From: Fructobacillus evanidus | GTDB taxonomy: Bacteria > Bacillota > Bacilli > Lactobacillales > Lactobacillaceae | DNA length: 64,000 nucleotides | Direction of reading: 5' to 3' | Assembly: GCF_963580165.1 (NCBI RefSeq) | Contig: NZ_CAUZLM010000003.1 | Span: forward strand, 62,001-126,000 | Shown here: positions 1 to 8,772 of the stretch, piece after piece | Layout: every line of letters begins with the position of its first letter | How positions within the stretch are numbered: position 1 is the stretch's first letter | Notes under the pieces: generated by a model | Seen by the model: only the letters and a program-made list of their open reading frames with translations | What the model was told of the DNA's origin: nothing | Database searches by the model: none | Made by a program: the position numbers and the translations under genes

Positions 1-1
1 C

Positions 2-358
2 CAGATCTCGATTGCCGGGACGTACAACGGGCTGATTTTAGCTAATCCGCAGTCAAATTCACCGTTAAGTGCCGAAGGTGAGCCGCAAACGAAGACCGAA
101 ATCTTTAACCGCTTAGCGGGTCTGACGGCTTACTATCAAAACCACTCGACGAAGGTCTTGAATATCTACGGTAATTCGACCGGTGGTTCCGCCTCCGATA
201 CGACCGTTTATAACAATTCGTCCAAGGCCTTGAAGTATTTTGTGCGCCAGCCAAGTAGTTATCAGGAAACGCTGATTGAAGGGGCGGGTGGTCAACACTC
301 AAAGCTTCATGAAAATCAGACCGTTGATCAAGATATCCTAAAATTCTTGCAAAATTAA
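2..358 (+). CDS. DUF915-type alpha/beta hydrolase, C-terminal part
   Basis: This is the 3' end of a gene that begins upstream of the window; the open frame runs from base 2 to a TAA at 356-358. The visible 118 residues resemble the C-terminal half of DUF915 (exported alpha/beta hydrolase of lactobacilli). An AGTYNG segment lies near the start, a GNSTGGSASDTTV stretch follows, and a late GAGGQHSKLHEN segment supplies the His expected of the catalytic triad (family knowledge). The N-terminus, signal peptide and nucleophile are outside the window, so substrate and location cannot be judged. A strong hairpin terminator follows directly. Family assignment is moderately sure; the enzymatic role is unknown. 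Confidence 0.7.
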   Translation, partial: QISIAGTYNGLILANPQSNSPLSAEGEPQTKTEIFNRLAGLTAYYQNHSTKVLNIYGNSTGGSASDTTVYNNSSKALKYFVRQPSSYQETLIEGAGGQHSKLHENQTVDQDILKFLQN

Positions 359-373
359 TATAGACAAAATAAA

Positions 374-409
374 AATGATTGTAGCCATAGGGGCTGCAAT
401 CATTTTTTT
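374..409. terminator. Bidirectional rho-independent terminator
   Basis: AATGATTGTAGCC (374-386) pairs with GGCTGCAATCATT (392-404) around a 5-base loop and runs into T's on the plus strand. The A-run on the left gives a U-tail on the minus strand. It sits between the convergent hydrolase and guaC genes and can serve both. Confidence 0.85.
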
Positions 410-484
410 GATGTCATCACTTGGTCGCCAATGCATTCAGCGTCGGCATCAGCGAGGCAAGGGCGAGAGCGAGTGAGGCAAAGA

Positions 485-1441
485 TTAATAGTCAGTTAAG
501 ACAACGTAGTCAACCGTCTTGAGACTGTTCAAGTCACGGCCACCGGCATAAGAGATGGCTGACTGGATGTCTTCTTCCATTTCGGTCAAAGTGTTTTGGA
601 TAGGGCCCTTGTAAGGCACCAACAATTTGCGACCTTCCACGTTGTGGGAGTGACCCTTTTGGTAAGCTGAAGCAGAACCAAAGTAGGCCTTGTAAGTCTT
701 GCCGTCCTGTTCAATCAAGTCACCAGGCGTCTCGTCGTGACCGGCAAACATCGAACCGACCATGACCATTGTTGCGCCAAAGCGAATTGACTTGGCGATG
801 TCACCGTTGTGGCGGATACCACCGTCGGCGATGATTGGCTTATTGGCCACCTGAGCGCATTGGGCGATGGCGGCTAACTGCCAACCATTGGTTCCAAAGC
901 CAGTCTTGTCCTTGGTGATGCAGGCCTTACCAGGTCCGATTCCGACCTTGGTTGCATCGGCACCGGCAGCTTCGATTTCAACGATGGCTTCTGGCGTTCC
1001 CAAGTTACCAACAAGCAGGAAGGCATCTGGCAAGTTTTCCTTAATATAAGTCACCATCTTGATAACATAGTCGGAATGACCATGGGCGACATCGATGGTG
1101 ATGTAGTCCGGCGTGATTTGCGCTTCCTTGAATTGGTCAATCAAGGCGTATTCGCCATCCGTAATCCCCAGACTAATGGATGCAATCAAACCCTTAGATT
1201 GGATGTTTTGAACGAAGTCAAAGCGTGTTTCGGGTTGGAAGCGGTGCATCACGTAGAAGTAGCCATTGGAAGCTAACCATTCGGCCAAGTTCTCATCGAT
1301 AACCGTGGCCATGTTGGCTGGCATAACGGGCAACTTAAAGGTGTTCTTTCCAAGAGTCACAGAAGTGTCGGCTTCGCGGCGAGACTTCAAGACTGATTTT
1401 TTAGGTAAAAGGCGAATAGCATCATAATCAAAGGTTTTCAT
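485..1441 (-). CDS. guaC: GMP reductase
   Basis: GuaC converts GMP to IMP with NADPH, feeding guanine nucleotides back to the adenine branch in the cytosol. The protein is 318 residues, the usual length of the shorter bacterial GuaC form. It is an IMPDH/GMPR TIM barrel. The loop GIGPGKACITK holds the catalytic Cys (about residue 174), followed by TGFGTNGWQ and the DGGIRHNGD phosphate-binding segment. The ATG at 1439-1441 is preferred over the GTG just upstream, because a GGAG lies 8 bases before the ATG and only 5 before the GTG. It lies downstream of purA in the same direction, but a hairpin separates them, so it may have its own promoter. The function is firmly supported. Confidence 0.95.
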   Translation of the reverse strand: MKTFDYDAIRLLPKKSVLKSRREADTSVTLGKNTFKLPVMPANMATVIDENLAEWLASNGYFYVMHRFQPETRFDFVQNIQSKGLIASISLGITDGEYALIDQFKEAQITPDYITIDVAHGHSDYVIKMVTYIKENLPDAFLLVGNLGTPEAIVEIEAAGADATKVGIGPGKACITKDKTGFGTNGWQLAAIAQCAQVANKPIIADGGIRHNGDIAKSIRFGATMVMVGSMFAGHDETPGDLIEQDGKTYKAYFGSASAYQKGHSHNVEGRKLLVPYKGPIQNTLTEMEEDIQSAISYAGGRDLNSLKTVDYVVLTDY

Positions 1442-1502
1442 CACATAATCTCCGTTTCTGCTGGTGCTTTAGTCTAACAAGACTAGATTAAAGCAATATC
1501 AG

Positions 1503-1567
1503 CAAAGAAAAGGGCGGCAGTGCTTGCAGTCCGACCATACCGGTCAGGCCGGCAGGACACTGTCGCC
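1503..1567 (-). terminator. Probable terminator after purA
   Basis: On the minus strand, GGCGACAGTG (from 1567) can pair with CACTGCCGCC (ending 1513), with further internal pairing around ACCG/GGTC. CTTTTCTTTG follows. The stem is strong but the T-tract is interrupted. It would end purA transcription before guaC. Confidence 0.6.
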
Positions 1568-1577
1568 AAGTAATTCT

Positions 1578-2867
1578 TTAGTTGTTTTCCCACAAATCAG
1601 TTAAGACGTTTGTGGCATCGCGGTCTGGACCAACGGCAAAGGTAGCCAAAGGCAAATCAACGATTTCGCAAACGCGCTTCAAATAGTTGCGGGCATTTTC
1701 AGGCAAGTCTTCAAGTGACTTGGCCTTGGTAATGTCTTCAGACCAACCAGGCAATTCTTCATAAACTGGTTCGCAGCGTTCCAAATCAGCTTCGGAAGCA
1801 GGGTAGTGGTCGATGACCTGGCCATCCAACTTGTAGTGCGTGGCAACCTTAACAGTTTCAAAGCCAGACAAGACATCCAAACAGTTCAAGGAAAGTTGTG
1901 TCAAGCCAGAAACGCGCTTGGCATGGCGCAAGGCCACCGTGTCCAACCAACCGATTCGGCGGGGACGACCTGTGACAACGCCGTATTCGTGGGCGACGTC
2001 GCGGATGGTATTGCCGACTTCATCGAACAATTCGGTTGGGAAAGGACCTTCACCAACACGAGAGCAATAGACCTTGGCCACACCGACAACTTGGTCAATC
2101 CGGTTTGGACCAATTCCAGCACCGACGGCAGCGCCACCGGCAATTGGGTTAGATGATGTGACGAATGGATAAGTCCCATGGTCGATGTCCAACATGATTC
2201 CCTGGGCCCCTTCGAACAAAACGCGTTTGTCGTTGTCCAAAGCTTCGTTAATTAAATAGGAAGTGTCGGCCACAAAGGGACGCAACTTTTCGCCGTATTC
2301 CTTGTATTGGTTGAAGATTTCATCAAAATCAAGGGGTTCGCGGTCATACACCTTGGTCAAGAACAAGTTCTTCACTTTCAGTGCTTGCTTTAAGCGCTTT
2401 TCCAAAACCTTTGGTTCAAGCAAATCAGCAATCCGGATACCAATTCGATCCAACTTGTCTTGGTAGGCAGGTCCGATTCCCTTGTGGGTCGTTCCAATTT
2501 TTTCTTCCTTTAAACCTTCTTGCAATTCATCAAAAAGGGGATGATAAGGCATAATCACTTGGGCTCTTGAAGAGACCTTCAAGTTATGAACGGTGACACC
2601 GTTTTCCTTTAAATAGTTAATTTCATTAAATAGTGTTTCTGGGTTGACCACAACACCGGTACCAATCACGTTGGTGACCTGTGGCAAGAAGATTCCAGAA
2701 GGAATCAACTGCACGTGGAGTTTCTTACCATCAATGACCAATGTATGGCCAGCGTTGTCGCCCCCCGCGTAGCGGACAACGAAGTCGGCCTTCTGACTCA
2801 GAAAGTCTGTAATTTTACCTTTTCCTTCGTCACCCCATTGGGCGCCGGCAATCACGATTGAAGACAT
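1578..2867 (-). CDS. purA: Adenylosuccinate synthetase
   Basis: PurA joins IMP and aspartate using GTP to form adenylosuccinate, the first committed step from IMP to AMP. The 429-residue length is typical. Near the N-terminus are the GDEGKGK P-loop (residues 12-18, with the catalytic Asp13) and the GGDNAGHT motif with His41. The middle carries GTTHKGIGPAYQDK and VTSSNP segments, and the C-terminal part has VTGRPRRIGWLD. The start has AGAGGT 5 bases upstream of ATG. It is divergent from purB, which performs the next step, and the shared upstream region carries PurBox-like sites, so PurR control is likely. Confidence 0.97.
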   Translation of the reverse strand: MSSIVIAGAQWGDEGKGKITDFLSQKADFVVRYAGGDNAGHTLVIDGKKLHVQLIPSGIFLPQVTNVIGTGVVVNPETLFNEINYLKENGVTVHNLKVSSRAQVIMPYHPLFDELQEGLKEEKIGTTHKGIGPAYQDKLDRIGIRIADLLEPKVLEKRLKQALKVKNLFLTKVYDREPLDFDEIFNQYKEYGEKLRPFVADTSYLINEALDNDKRVLFEGAQGIMLDIDHGTYPFVTSSNPIAGGAAVGAGIGPNRIDQVVGVAKVYCSRVGEGPFPTELFDEVGNTIRDVAHEYGVVTGRPRRIGWLDTVALRHAKRVSGLTQLSLNCLDVLSGFETVKVATHYKLDGQVIDHYPASEADLERCEPVYEELPGWSEDITKAKSLEDLPENARNYLKRVCEIVDLPLATFAVGPDRDATNVLTDLWENN

Positions 2868-2889
2868 GGTTTACCTCTTTTATCATTTA

Positions 2890-2907
2890 TTGGTCATTTT
2901 TGACCAA
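2890..2907. repeat. Inverted repeat at the purA transcript 5' end
   Basis: TTGGTCA (2890-2896) and TGACCAA (2901-2907) form a perfect 7-bp inverted repeat with a 4-base loop. It lies just downstream of the predicted purA -10, so it is either a 5' mRNA hairpin or an operator. Confidence 0.5.
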
Positions 2908-2912
2908 AGGTT

Positions 2913-2941
2913 AGTATACGGGGAAACGTTCAGAAAATCAA
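2913..2941 (-). promoter_or_regulatory. purA promoter
   Basis: On the minus strand, TTGATT (2936-2941) and TATACT (2913-2918) are separated by 17 bases. The predicted transcript start is near 2906, about 40 bases before the purA ATG. Confidence 0.6.
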
Positions 2942-2968
2942 GGGAAAATCAGGGATTGGTTCGGTTTT

Positions 2969-2981
2969 AATGTTCGGATTC
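2969..2981 (-). promoter_or_regulatory. PurBox (PurR site) midway between purA and purB
   Basis: Read on the minus strand the site is GAATCCGAACATT, 12 of 13 positions of the lactococcal PurBox AWWWCCGAACWWT. Its centre lies about 70 bases upstream of both predicted transcript starts (purA near 2906, purB near 3047). This matches the upstream distance at which PurR activates in Lactococcus. A single site could therefore serve both genes. Confidence 0.6.
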
Positions 2982-3006
2982 TGCATAAAACTGATTTATT
3001 TAATAA

Positions 3007-3032
3007 ATAGTTCGTATTTATACCCGAATTCT
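3007..3032. promoter_or_regulatory. Second PurBox and opposed half-site over the purB promoter
   Basis: On the minus strand, 3007-3019 reads AAATACGAACTAT, again 12 of 13 to the PurBox. A weaker plus-strand version (ATACCCGAATTCT, 3020-3032, 10 of 13) faces it. The pair overlaps the -35 region of purB and could place PurR directly over the promoter. Confidence 0.45.
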
Positions 3033-3041
3033 TGCTATAAT
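3011..3041 (+). promoter_or_regulatory. purB promoter
   Basis: A consensus TATAAT lies at 3036-3041. The -35 area (TTCGTA, 3011-3016) is poor and badly spaced, as often seen at activator-dependent promoters. Transcription would start near 3047, before the AAAGGAG site of purB. Confidence 0.55.
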
Positions 3042-3075
3042 ACTCTTGCACGTTTGATAAAAAAGGAGAGTCATA

Positions 3076-4374
3076 ATGTTAGACCGTTATAGTCGACCAG
3101 CCATGCGTGATATTTGGTCACTGCAAAACCAGTACCAAACTTGGTTGGATGTTGAAATTGCCATTGATGAAGCTTGGTCAAAGTTGGGTGAAATCCCAGC
3201 TGAGGATGTTGAAAAGATTCGTCAGAATGCCACCTTTGATGTTGCACGCATCGAAGAAATTGAAGCGGTCACACACCACGACATCGTTGCTTTTACTCGG
3301 ACAGTTTCGGAATCATTGGGTGAAGAAAAGAAGTGGGTTCACTTCGGCATCACGAGTACGGATGTTGTCGATACTGCCTACGGTGTTCGTTTGAAGCAAG
3401 CTAATGCCATCTTGGAAGAAGACTTGGAAAACTTCATTGCCGTTTTGAAGAAGAAGGCCATTGAGTACAAGGATACGGTCATGATCGGCCGGACACACGG
3501 TGTTCAAGCTGAACCAACGACCTTTGGTTTGAAGATTGCTCGTTTCTATTCTGAAATGGAACGCAATTTGGAACGCTTTAAGAAGGCTGCTCGTGGTGTT
3601 GAAGCTGGTAAGATTTCTGGTGCCGTGGGTACGTTTGCCAACATTCCACCTGAAATTGAACAGTATGTTTGCGAACGCTTAGGTTTGCACGCTCAGGAAA
3701 TTTCATCACAAGTTTTGCCACGTGACTTGCATGCCGACTATATGGCGACTTTGGCCTTGATTGCTTCAAGTATGGAAGGTTTCGCTGTGGAAATCCGTTC
3801 ATTGCAACGTTCTGAAATTCACGAAGTTGAAGAAAAGTTTGCTAAGGGCCAAAAGGGTTCTTCAGCAATGCCACACAAGCGTAACCCAATCGGTTCAGAA
3901 AACATCTGTGGTTTGGCCCGCGTGGTTCGTGGCCAAATGGTGACTGCCTACGAAAACATTCCTTTGTGGCATGAACGTGACATCTCACATTCATCAGCTG
4001 AACGCATGATTTTGCCAGACAGTACGTCATTGTTGGATTACATGTTGAACCGTTTCATGAAGATCATCGACACGTTGACGGTCTTCCCAGAACGCATGAA
4101 GTCAAACATGAACTTGACGCACGGTCTGATTTACAGCCAACGTGTGTTGTTGAAGTTGATTGAAACGGGAATGGCTCGTGAAACGGCCTATGACTTGGTT
4201 CAACCTTTGACAGCCAAGTCTTGGGATGAAGGCCGTTCATTCAAGGAATTGGTTGGAGGGGACAAGACGATTACTGCCCACTTGTCACAGGCAGAAATCG
4301 ACGATGCCTTCGATTACCACTATCACTTAAGCCAAGTTGATACAATCTTCAAGCGCCTTGGTTTGACTGACTAA
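3076..4374 (+). CDS. purB: Adenylosuccinate lyase
   Basis: PurB splits adenylosuccinate to AMP plus fumarate and also cleaves SAICAR in IMP synthesis. The 432-residue protein belongs to the fumarase/aspartase superfamily. THGVQAEPTTFG provides the first conserved region, and GSSAMPHKRNP provides the signature loop with the catalytic Ser (residues 262-263). HERDISHSSAER lies further on. Start: AAGGAG about 7 bases upstream of ATG. It is transcribed alone and ends at a strong terminator. It is divergent from purA, so the two AMP-branch enzymes share one regulatory region. Confidence 0.97.
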   Translation: MLDRYSRPAMRDIWSLQNQYQTWLDVEIAIDEAWSKLGEIPAEDVEKIRQNATFDVARIEEIEAVTHHDIVAFTRTVSESLGEEKKWVHFGITSTDVVDTAYGVRLKQANAILEEDLENFIAVLKKKAIEYKDTVMIGRTHGVQAEPTTFGLKIARFYSEMERNLERFKKAARGVEAGKISGAVGTFANIPPEIEQYVCERLGLHAQEISSQVLPRDLHADYMATLALIASSMEGFAVEIRSLQRSEIHEVEEKFAKGQKGSSAMPHKRNPIGSENICGLARVVRGQMVTAYENIPLWHERDISHSSAERMILPDSTSLLDYMLNRFMKIIDTLTVFPERMKSNMNLTHGLIYSQRVLLKLIETGMARETAYDLVQPLTAKSWDEGRSFKELVGGDKTITAHLSQAEIDDAFDYHYHLSQVDTIFKRLGLTD

Positions 4375-4398
4375 AAAATTAATCTTAATCAATCGATA

Positions 4399-4448
4399 GG
4401 AAGTAAAATTCCGCAGGATTCTTAGCTGCGAGTTTTACTTCCTTTTTT
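4399..4448 (+). terminator. purB terminator
   Basis: GGAAGTAAAA (4399-4408) pairs with TTTTACTTCC (4433-4442), followed by TTTTTT. The loop contains a smaller CGCAG/CTGCG stem. Confidence 0.9.
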
Positions 4449-4846
4449 GTTTACCAATGGAAGCCCCATGAAAATCAGTTTTAAAAACGAAATGTTGCGT
4501 GATTATTTATTCTAAAAAGTATTACATTGTTACGAAAATAAGTGTGACCTTAATATTACAGAGTAGGTTGCTGTTTAGAAGAGCTCAAGACAAATATTAG
4601 ATATATCATTTCCTGATGTCTAGAATAACAAACTTTTTACATCCTAAAGTTAGCGGTTTTTTTGTATAAAATGCTTATTTAATGGGCTTTTTCTCATAAT
4701 AATCTAAATTATAAACATATAATGAGAATGAGAAAATTAATAAAAATCATTCTAAAAAAAACAATGTAACAGTATTGCAATGTTTTGCATTTTTTATTAT
4801 AATAATGTTTGTAAATAATATTAAACATTTCCTGGGGGTATCAAAC
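4449..4846 (+). promoter_or_regulatory. AT-rich leader before the first giant surface gene
   Basis: No gene is seen in these 400 bases. Possible -10 boxes are TATAAA (4665-4670) and TATAAT (4718-4723), neither with a convincing -35. AGAATGA (4724-4730) and TCATTCT (4748-4754) form a 7-bp inverted repeat just downstream of the second -10 and could be an operator. A GGGGG at 4834-4838 is the likely ribosome site for a GTG start at 4847. Confidence 0.4.
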
Positions 4847-7800
4847 GTGGAAACTAGAGTAAATAAATTTCAAGAAAGAACGCATTTCAAGATGTACAAA
4901 TCTGGAAAGCAATGGCTAGTTGCCGGAATGGCGACCTTTGCTTTGGTTGGTGCGGCCCAGGTCGTCACTGGCCATGCGCCAATTGACTTTGGACAAAATA
5001 TTACGGCGCATGCCGCTGACTCAACCACGAACTACTGGATGGGTCAAAACACAGAATACTACAAGCGTTATAGTGAATTACCACAGAATTCATCAGTTCC
5101 TGAATCGACTCAGGCAAAGTGGGGTTATGCTTCTGGTGAAATCGTAAACATGAGAAATAACACCAAGTTTGTGTTCGACGGTTTGACTTATGATAAAGCC
5201 TCAAATAAGTATATTTTGAAGGCGGAATTAAGAGTACCACAATTGACGACTGGTGGTGCAGGACGAACATCATACTTTGATATGGGATTTTCTGATTCTC
5301 TGTCAGCAAAGACTAGTAACCCTCACTTGTCAGCAGCTAACGGTAACCAATCGGATTTAAGTCCTATCAACGGCGTTTATCATAATGATTTTAACGCTGG
5401 TGGAACAGTCGGTGGTACGTCAACAATCACGGTTGCTATTGATCCTGTTAAGGTTTTGCCAACTGATCAAATTACGGCGATGTATTCATCAGATACAGGT
5501 ACGACTGGTTATCACGCTATCTTCTCAGTTGTTCGAACACTTGGTTATGATGACTTCGGCGCCGCATTTAACAATACTTTGATTGCTCAAATGAAGCAAA
5601 ACTCAACAGATGCTATCAATAATTCAAAATTGTCGGATAAGCAAAAAACAGCTGAACAGGCTAAGGTTAACGCAGTCACGACTGACGATGATTTCGTTAA
5701 TAAGTTGCAAGCCATCGATAAGGACGTTCAAGCTAAAAGTGCCGCAAACGCTGTTCCGATTGATCAGCAACGGGCAACCGCCTTACAACAATACAAGGAC
5801 GCTCACAATGTCGATAAGATTTTAAACGAAATTGCCAATGACTCGACGTTGACTAAAGCTCAAAAGGATGCTCAATCAAAACAGGTTAACGATGCTGTTG
5901 CGGTTATTAAAGGTAACTTAGATAAAGCAACAGATTCTGATGATGTGGCCACTGCAATTGCAGATACATCGCAAGATAACGCCATTGCAACGGCCTACCA
6001 GCCAGGTACTGATTTAGCAACACAAATTAAGAATGCGCAAGATGCTATTGATGCACAATTAGTAAAGTCAAAAGCATTAGTAGATGATAATACCAACTTA
6101 ACAGACAATCAAAAGACGGCTCAAAAAACGGCATTGGGTATTGCTGCAACCACTGCTAAGAATAATATTGGAACTAAAATAAATGCTGATGATATCAGCA
6201 CGGCACAAACTGCTGGCATTAAGAACTTAACTGATTTGGACACGGCAAAGCCAGCAGCCTATACCACGTTGACAAATAAGGCTAACAGTGCCATTTCGAC
6301 TATTAACAATGATCAAAATTTGACAGATGCTCAAAAGCAAGACCGAATTAACCAGGTTAATACTGCTTTGAAGGGTATCACTGACAAAATTGATCAAGCA
6401 ACCGATGCTACGACTGTTAACAACTTAGCTGGTAGTGCTGATTTGGATAACGCGATTGCGACGGCTACTTCAGACAGTGGGGTAACACCAATCGCTAATC
6501 AGCGTGACAGTGCTAACAAGCAAATTGACCAATATGTAACGGATACGAAGGCCAAAATTGATGCTGACAATAATTTGACCTCTGATGAAAAAAAGACACA
6601 GAAGGCTAATGTTGATCAGGCAGCTTCAGATGCTAAGACAGCGATTGCCAACGGCTCGGCTCAAGTGGTTGCTGACACTGTTGCACGAGCACAGGGAACG
6701 ATTGCGGGACAGTACGTTGCTGGAAAACCCTTGCCTGACCGTCAAAAGGAGGCTGAACAGCAGCTGCAAAACACTGCTGATACGGCTAAGTCAAACTTGG
6801 ATGCCCAAGTTGCTCAAGCAAATAATGACATCAATAATAACAACTATTTGACGGATGCTCAAAAGCAGGCTCAAAAGGACGCCATCCAAAAGGCGGCGCA
6901 AAGCGCTATTAACCAGATTAATAACGCCACTGATGCTGATGCTGTCAATAATGCTTTGGTAAATGGACAAAACGTTGTTAGCAACTTGAACGCTCAAAAG
7001 TTAGCAGCACGTACAGCCGTTAACAAAGCAGTGCAAAATGCGGAAGCGACAGTCAACAACAATAATGCTTTGACTGCTGATCAAAAGAAGGATCGCATTG
7101 ATCAAATTGAGGAAGCTAAGACGGCTGCAGGGAATACGATTGATTCAGCAACTGATGCTGATGTGATTTCAGGAGTGCCTGCAAGTGGTTCAACCTTCGA
7201 TCAGGCCATTAAGGCTGCAACAGACTTCTCAAACGTAACCTCATTGGATGGCCAAAAGGATGCTGCTAAGGCTGCCCTTGATACTGCAGGACAAAATGCC
7301 AAGAATGCCTTGGACGCTGCCAAGACTGCTCAGGAAAATGCAATCGACCAAGATGGTAACTTGACACCTGAGCAAAAGACGGCCCAAAAGGCCGCAATTG
7401 ACCAAGCAGTGACGAATGCGAAGAGTGATATTTCAAACGCAACGAATGCGGATGATGTGACGAAGGCAAAGGATACTGCGGTAATAGCTATTTCAAACTT
7501 ATCTGGTGAGAAGACGGCAGCTCGCCAAGCATTAGCTAAGCAAGCACAAGCTGCTATTGATACGATTAATGGCAACAATGCGTTGACGGCTGCCGACAAG
7601 GCAAGTCGAATTAAGCAAGTACAAGATGCTTATAACACGGCAACCAGTGCAGTTGATGCCGCAACGACTGCTGCAGATGTAACGGCTGCCCAAAACTCGA
7701 CTGATTTCTCTGGTGCTATTGCTAAGGCAACTGACTTTACTGGGATTCAGTCGTTGGATGGTCAAAAAGCTGACGCTCAGAAGGCATTGGATACTGCAGG

Positions 7801-8059
7801 ACAAAATGCCAAGGATGCTTTGGATGCTGCTAAGGTTGCCCAGGAAAATGCCATCGACAAAGATGGTAACTTGACGCCAGAGCAAAAGGCCGCTCAAAAG
7901 GCCGCAATCGACCAAGCTGTGTCGAATGCGAAGAGCGACATTTCAAACGCAACCAATGCGGATGGTGTTGCTAAAGCCAAGGATGCTGGGATCACTGCCA
8001 TTTCAAACTTGTCTGGTGAGAAGACAGCGGCTCGACAAGCATTAGCTACGCAGGCATAA
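4847..8059 (+). CDS. Giant surface protein 1, N-terminal fragment
   Basis: This is the open 5' part (1070 residues) of the interrupted adhesin. GTG at 4847 is chosen because it gives VETRVNKFQERTHFK before the KMYKSGKQW motif, the usual context of KxYKxGKxW leaders, with GGGGG 8 bases upstream. An in-frame TTG at 4775 lacks such support. After signal cleavage (near AHA-ADS) comes a domain of about 200 residues with no family I recognise, ending in FSVVRTLGYDDF. DUF1542-like repeats then begin (KLSDKQKTAEQAKVNAV). If expressed alone, the product would be secreted without an anchor, because the LPQTG lies in the 3' fragment. Confidence 0.7.
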   Translation: METRVNKFQERTHFKMYKSGKQWLVAGMATFALVGAAQVVTGHAPIDFGQNITAHAADSTTNYWMGQNTEYYKRYSELPQNSSVPESTQAKWGYASGEIVNMRNNTKFVFDGLTYDKASNKYILKAELRVPQLTTGGAGRTSYFDMGFSDSLSAKTSNPHLSAANGNQSDLSPINGVYHNDFNAGGTVGGTSTITVAIDPVKVLPTDQITAMYSSDTGTTGYHAIFSVVRTLGYDDFGAAFNNTLIAQMKQNSTDAINNSKLSDKQKTAEQAKVNAVTTDDDFVNKLQAIDKDVQAKSAANAVPIDQQRATALQQYKDAHNVDKILNEIANDSTLTKAQKDAQSKQVNDAVAVIKGNLDKATDSDDVATAIADTSQDNAIATAYQPGTDLATQIKNAQDAIDAQLVKSKALVDDNTNLTDNQKTAQKTALGIAATTAKNNIGTKINADDISTAQTAGIKNLTDLDTAKPAAYTTLTNKANSAISTINNDQNLTDAQKQDRINQVNTALKGITDKIDQATDATTVNNLAGSADLDNAIATATSDSGVTPIANQRDSANKQIDQYVTDTKAKIDADNNLTSDEKKTQKANVDQAASDAKTAIANGSAQVVADTVARAQGTIAGQYVAGKPLPDRQKEAEQQLQNTADTAKSNLDAQVAQANNDINNNNYLTDAQKQAQKDAIQKAAQSAINQINNATDADAVNNALVNGQNVVSNLNAQKLAARTAVNKAVQNAEATVNNNNALTADQKKDRIDQIEEAKTAAGNTIDSATDADVISGVPASGSTFDQAIKAATDFSNVTSLDGQKDAAKAALDTAGQNAKNALDAAKTAQENAIDQDGNLTPEQKTAQKAAIDQAVTNAKSDISNATNADDVTKAKDTAVIAISNLSGEKTAARQALAKQAQAAIDTINGNNALTAADKASRIKQVQDAYNTATSAVDAATTAADVTAAQNSTDFSGAIAKATDFTGIQSLDGQKADAQKALDTAGQNAKDALDAAKVAQENAIDKDGNLTPEQKAAQKAAIDQAVSNAKSDISNATNADGVAKAKDAGITAISNLSGEKTAARQALATQA

Positions 8060-8772
8060 GCTGCTATCGATAAGATTAATGGCAACAATGCGTTGACGGC
8101 TGCCGACAAGGCAAGTCGAATTAAGCAAGTCAAGATGCTTATAACACGGCAACCAGTGCAGTTGATGCTGCAACGAAGGCTGCAGATGTAACGGCTGCCC
8201 AAAACTCGACAGATTTCTCTGGTGCCATTGCTAAGGCAACCGACTTTACTGGGATTCAGTCGTTGGATGGTCAAAAAGCTGACGCTCAGAAGGCATTGGA
8301 TACGGCAGGACAAAATGCCAAGGATGCTTGGGATGCTGCAAAGGCTGCCCAAGAAAATGCCATCGACAAAGATGGTAACTTGACACCTGAGCAAAAAACT
8401 GCTCAAAAGGCCGCAATCGATCAAGCAGTGACGGATGCTAAGACCAACATTACAAATGCAGCTAATGCTGACGATGTTGCTAAGGCCAAGGATGCTGGTA
8501 TCACTGCCATTTCAAACTTATCTGGTGAGAAGACAGCAGCTCGCCAAGCATTAGCTACGCAAGCCCAAGCTGCTATCGTTAAAATTAATGGCAACAATGC
8601 GTTGACGGCTGCCGACAAGGCTAATCGAGTTAAAGAAGTACAAGACGCTTACAATACTGCAACCGGTAAGGTTGATGCTGCAACGAAGGCTGCAGATGTA
8701 ACGGCTGCCCAAAACTCAACTGATTTCTCCGGTGCTATTACGAAGGCTACGGACTTCTCTGGTGTGATATCT
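7244..8772 (+). repeat. Three tandem 510-bp near-identical repeats
   Basis: Units begin at the TTGGAT codons at 7244, 7754 and 8263. Spacings are 510, 509 and 510 bases; the middle unit is one base short. Each encodes 170 residues (two DUF1542-like modules). They are nearly identical at DNA level, unlike most of the array, pointing to recent duplication or ongoing homogenisation. Both inactivating lesions (8057-8059 and 8130/8131) lie in the middle unit. Confidence 0.85.

Noticed and set aside
411..484. Minus-strand frame after guaC reading like the end of a membrane protein (FASLALALASLMPTLN)
   Set aside because: Only about 25 codons, no start and no ribosome site. It may be chance or a gene remnant, but cannot be supported.
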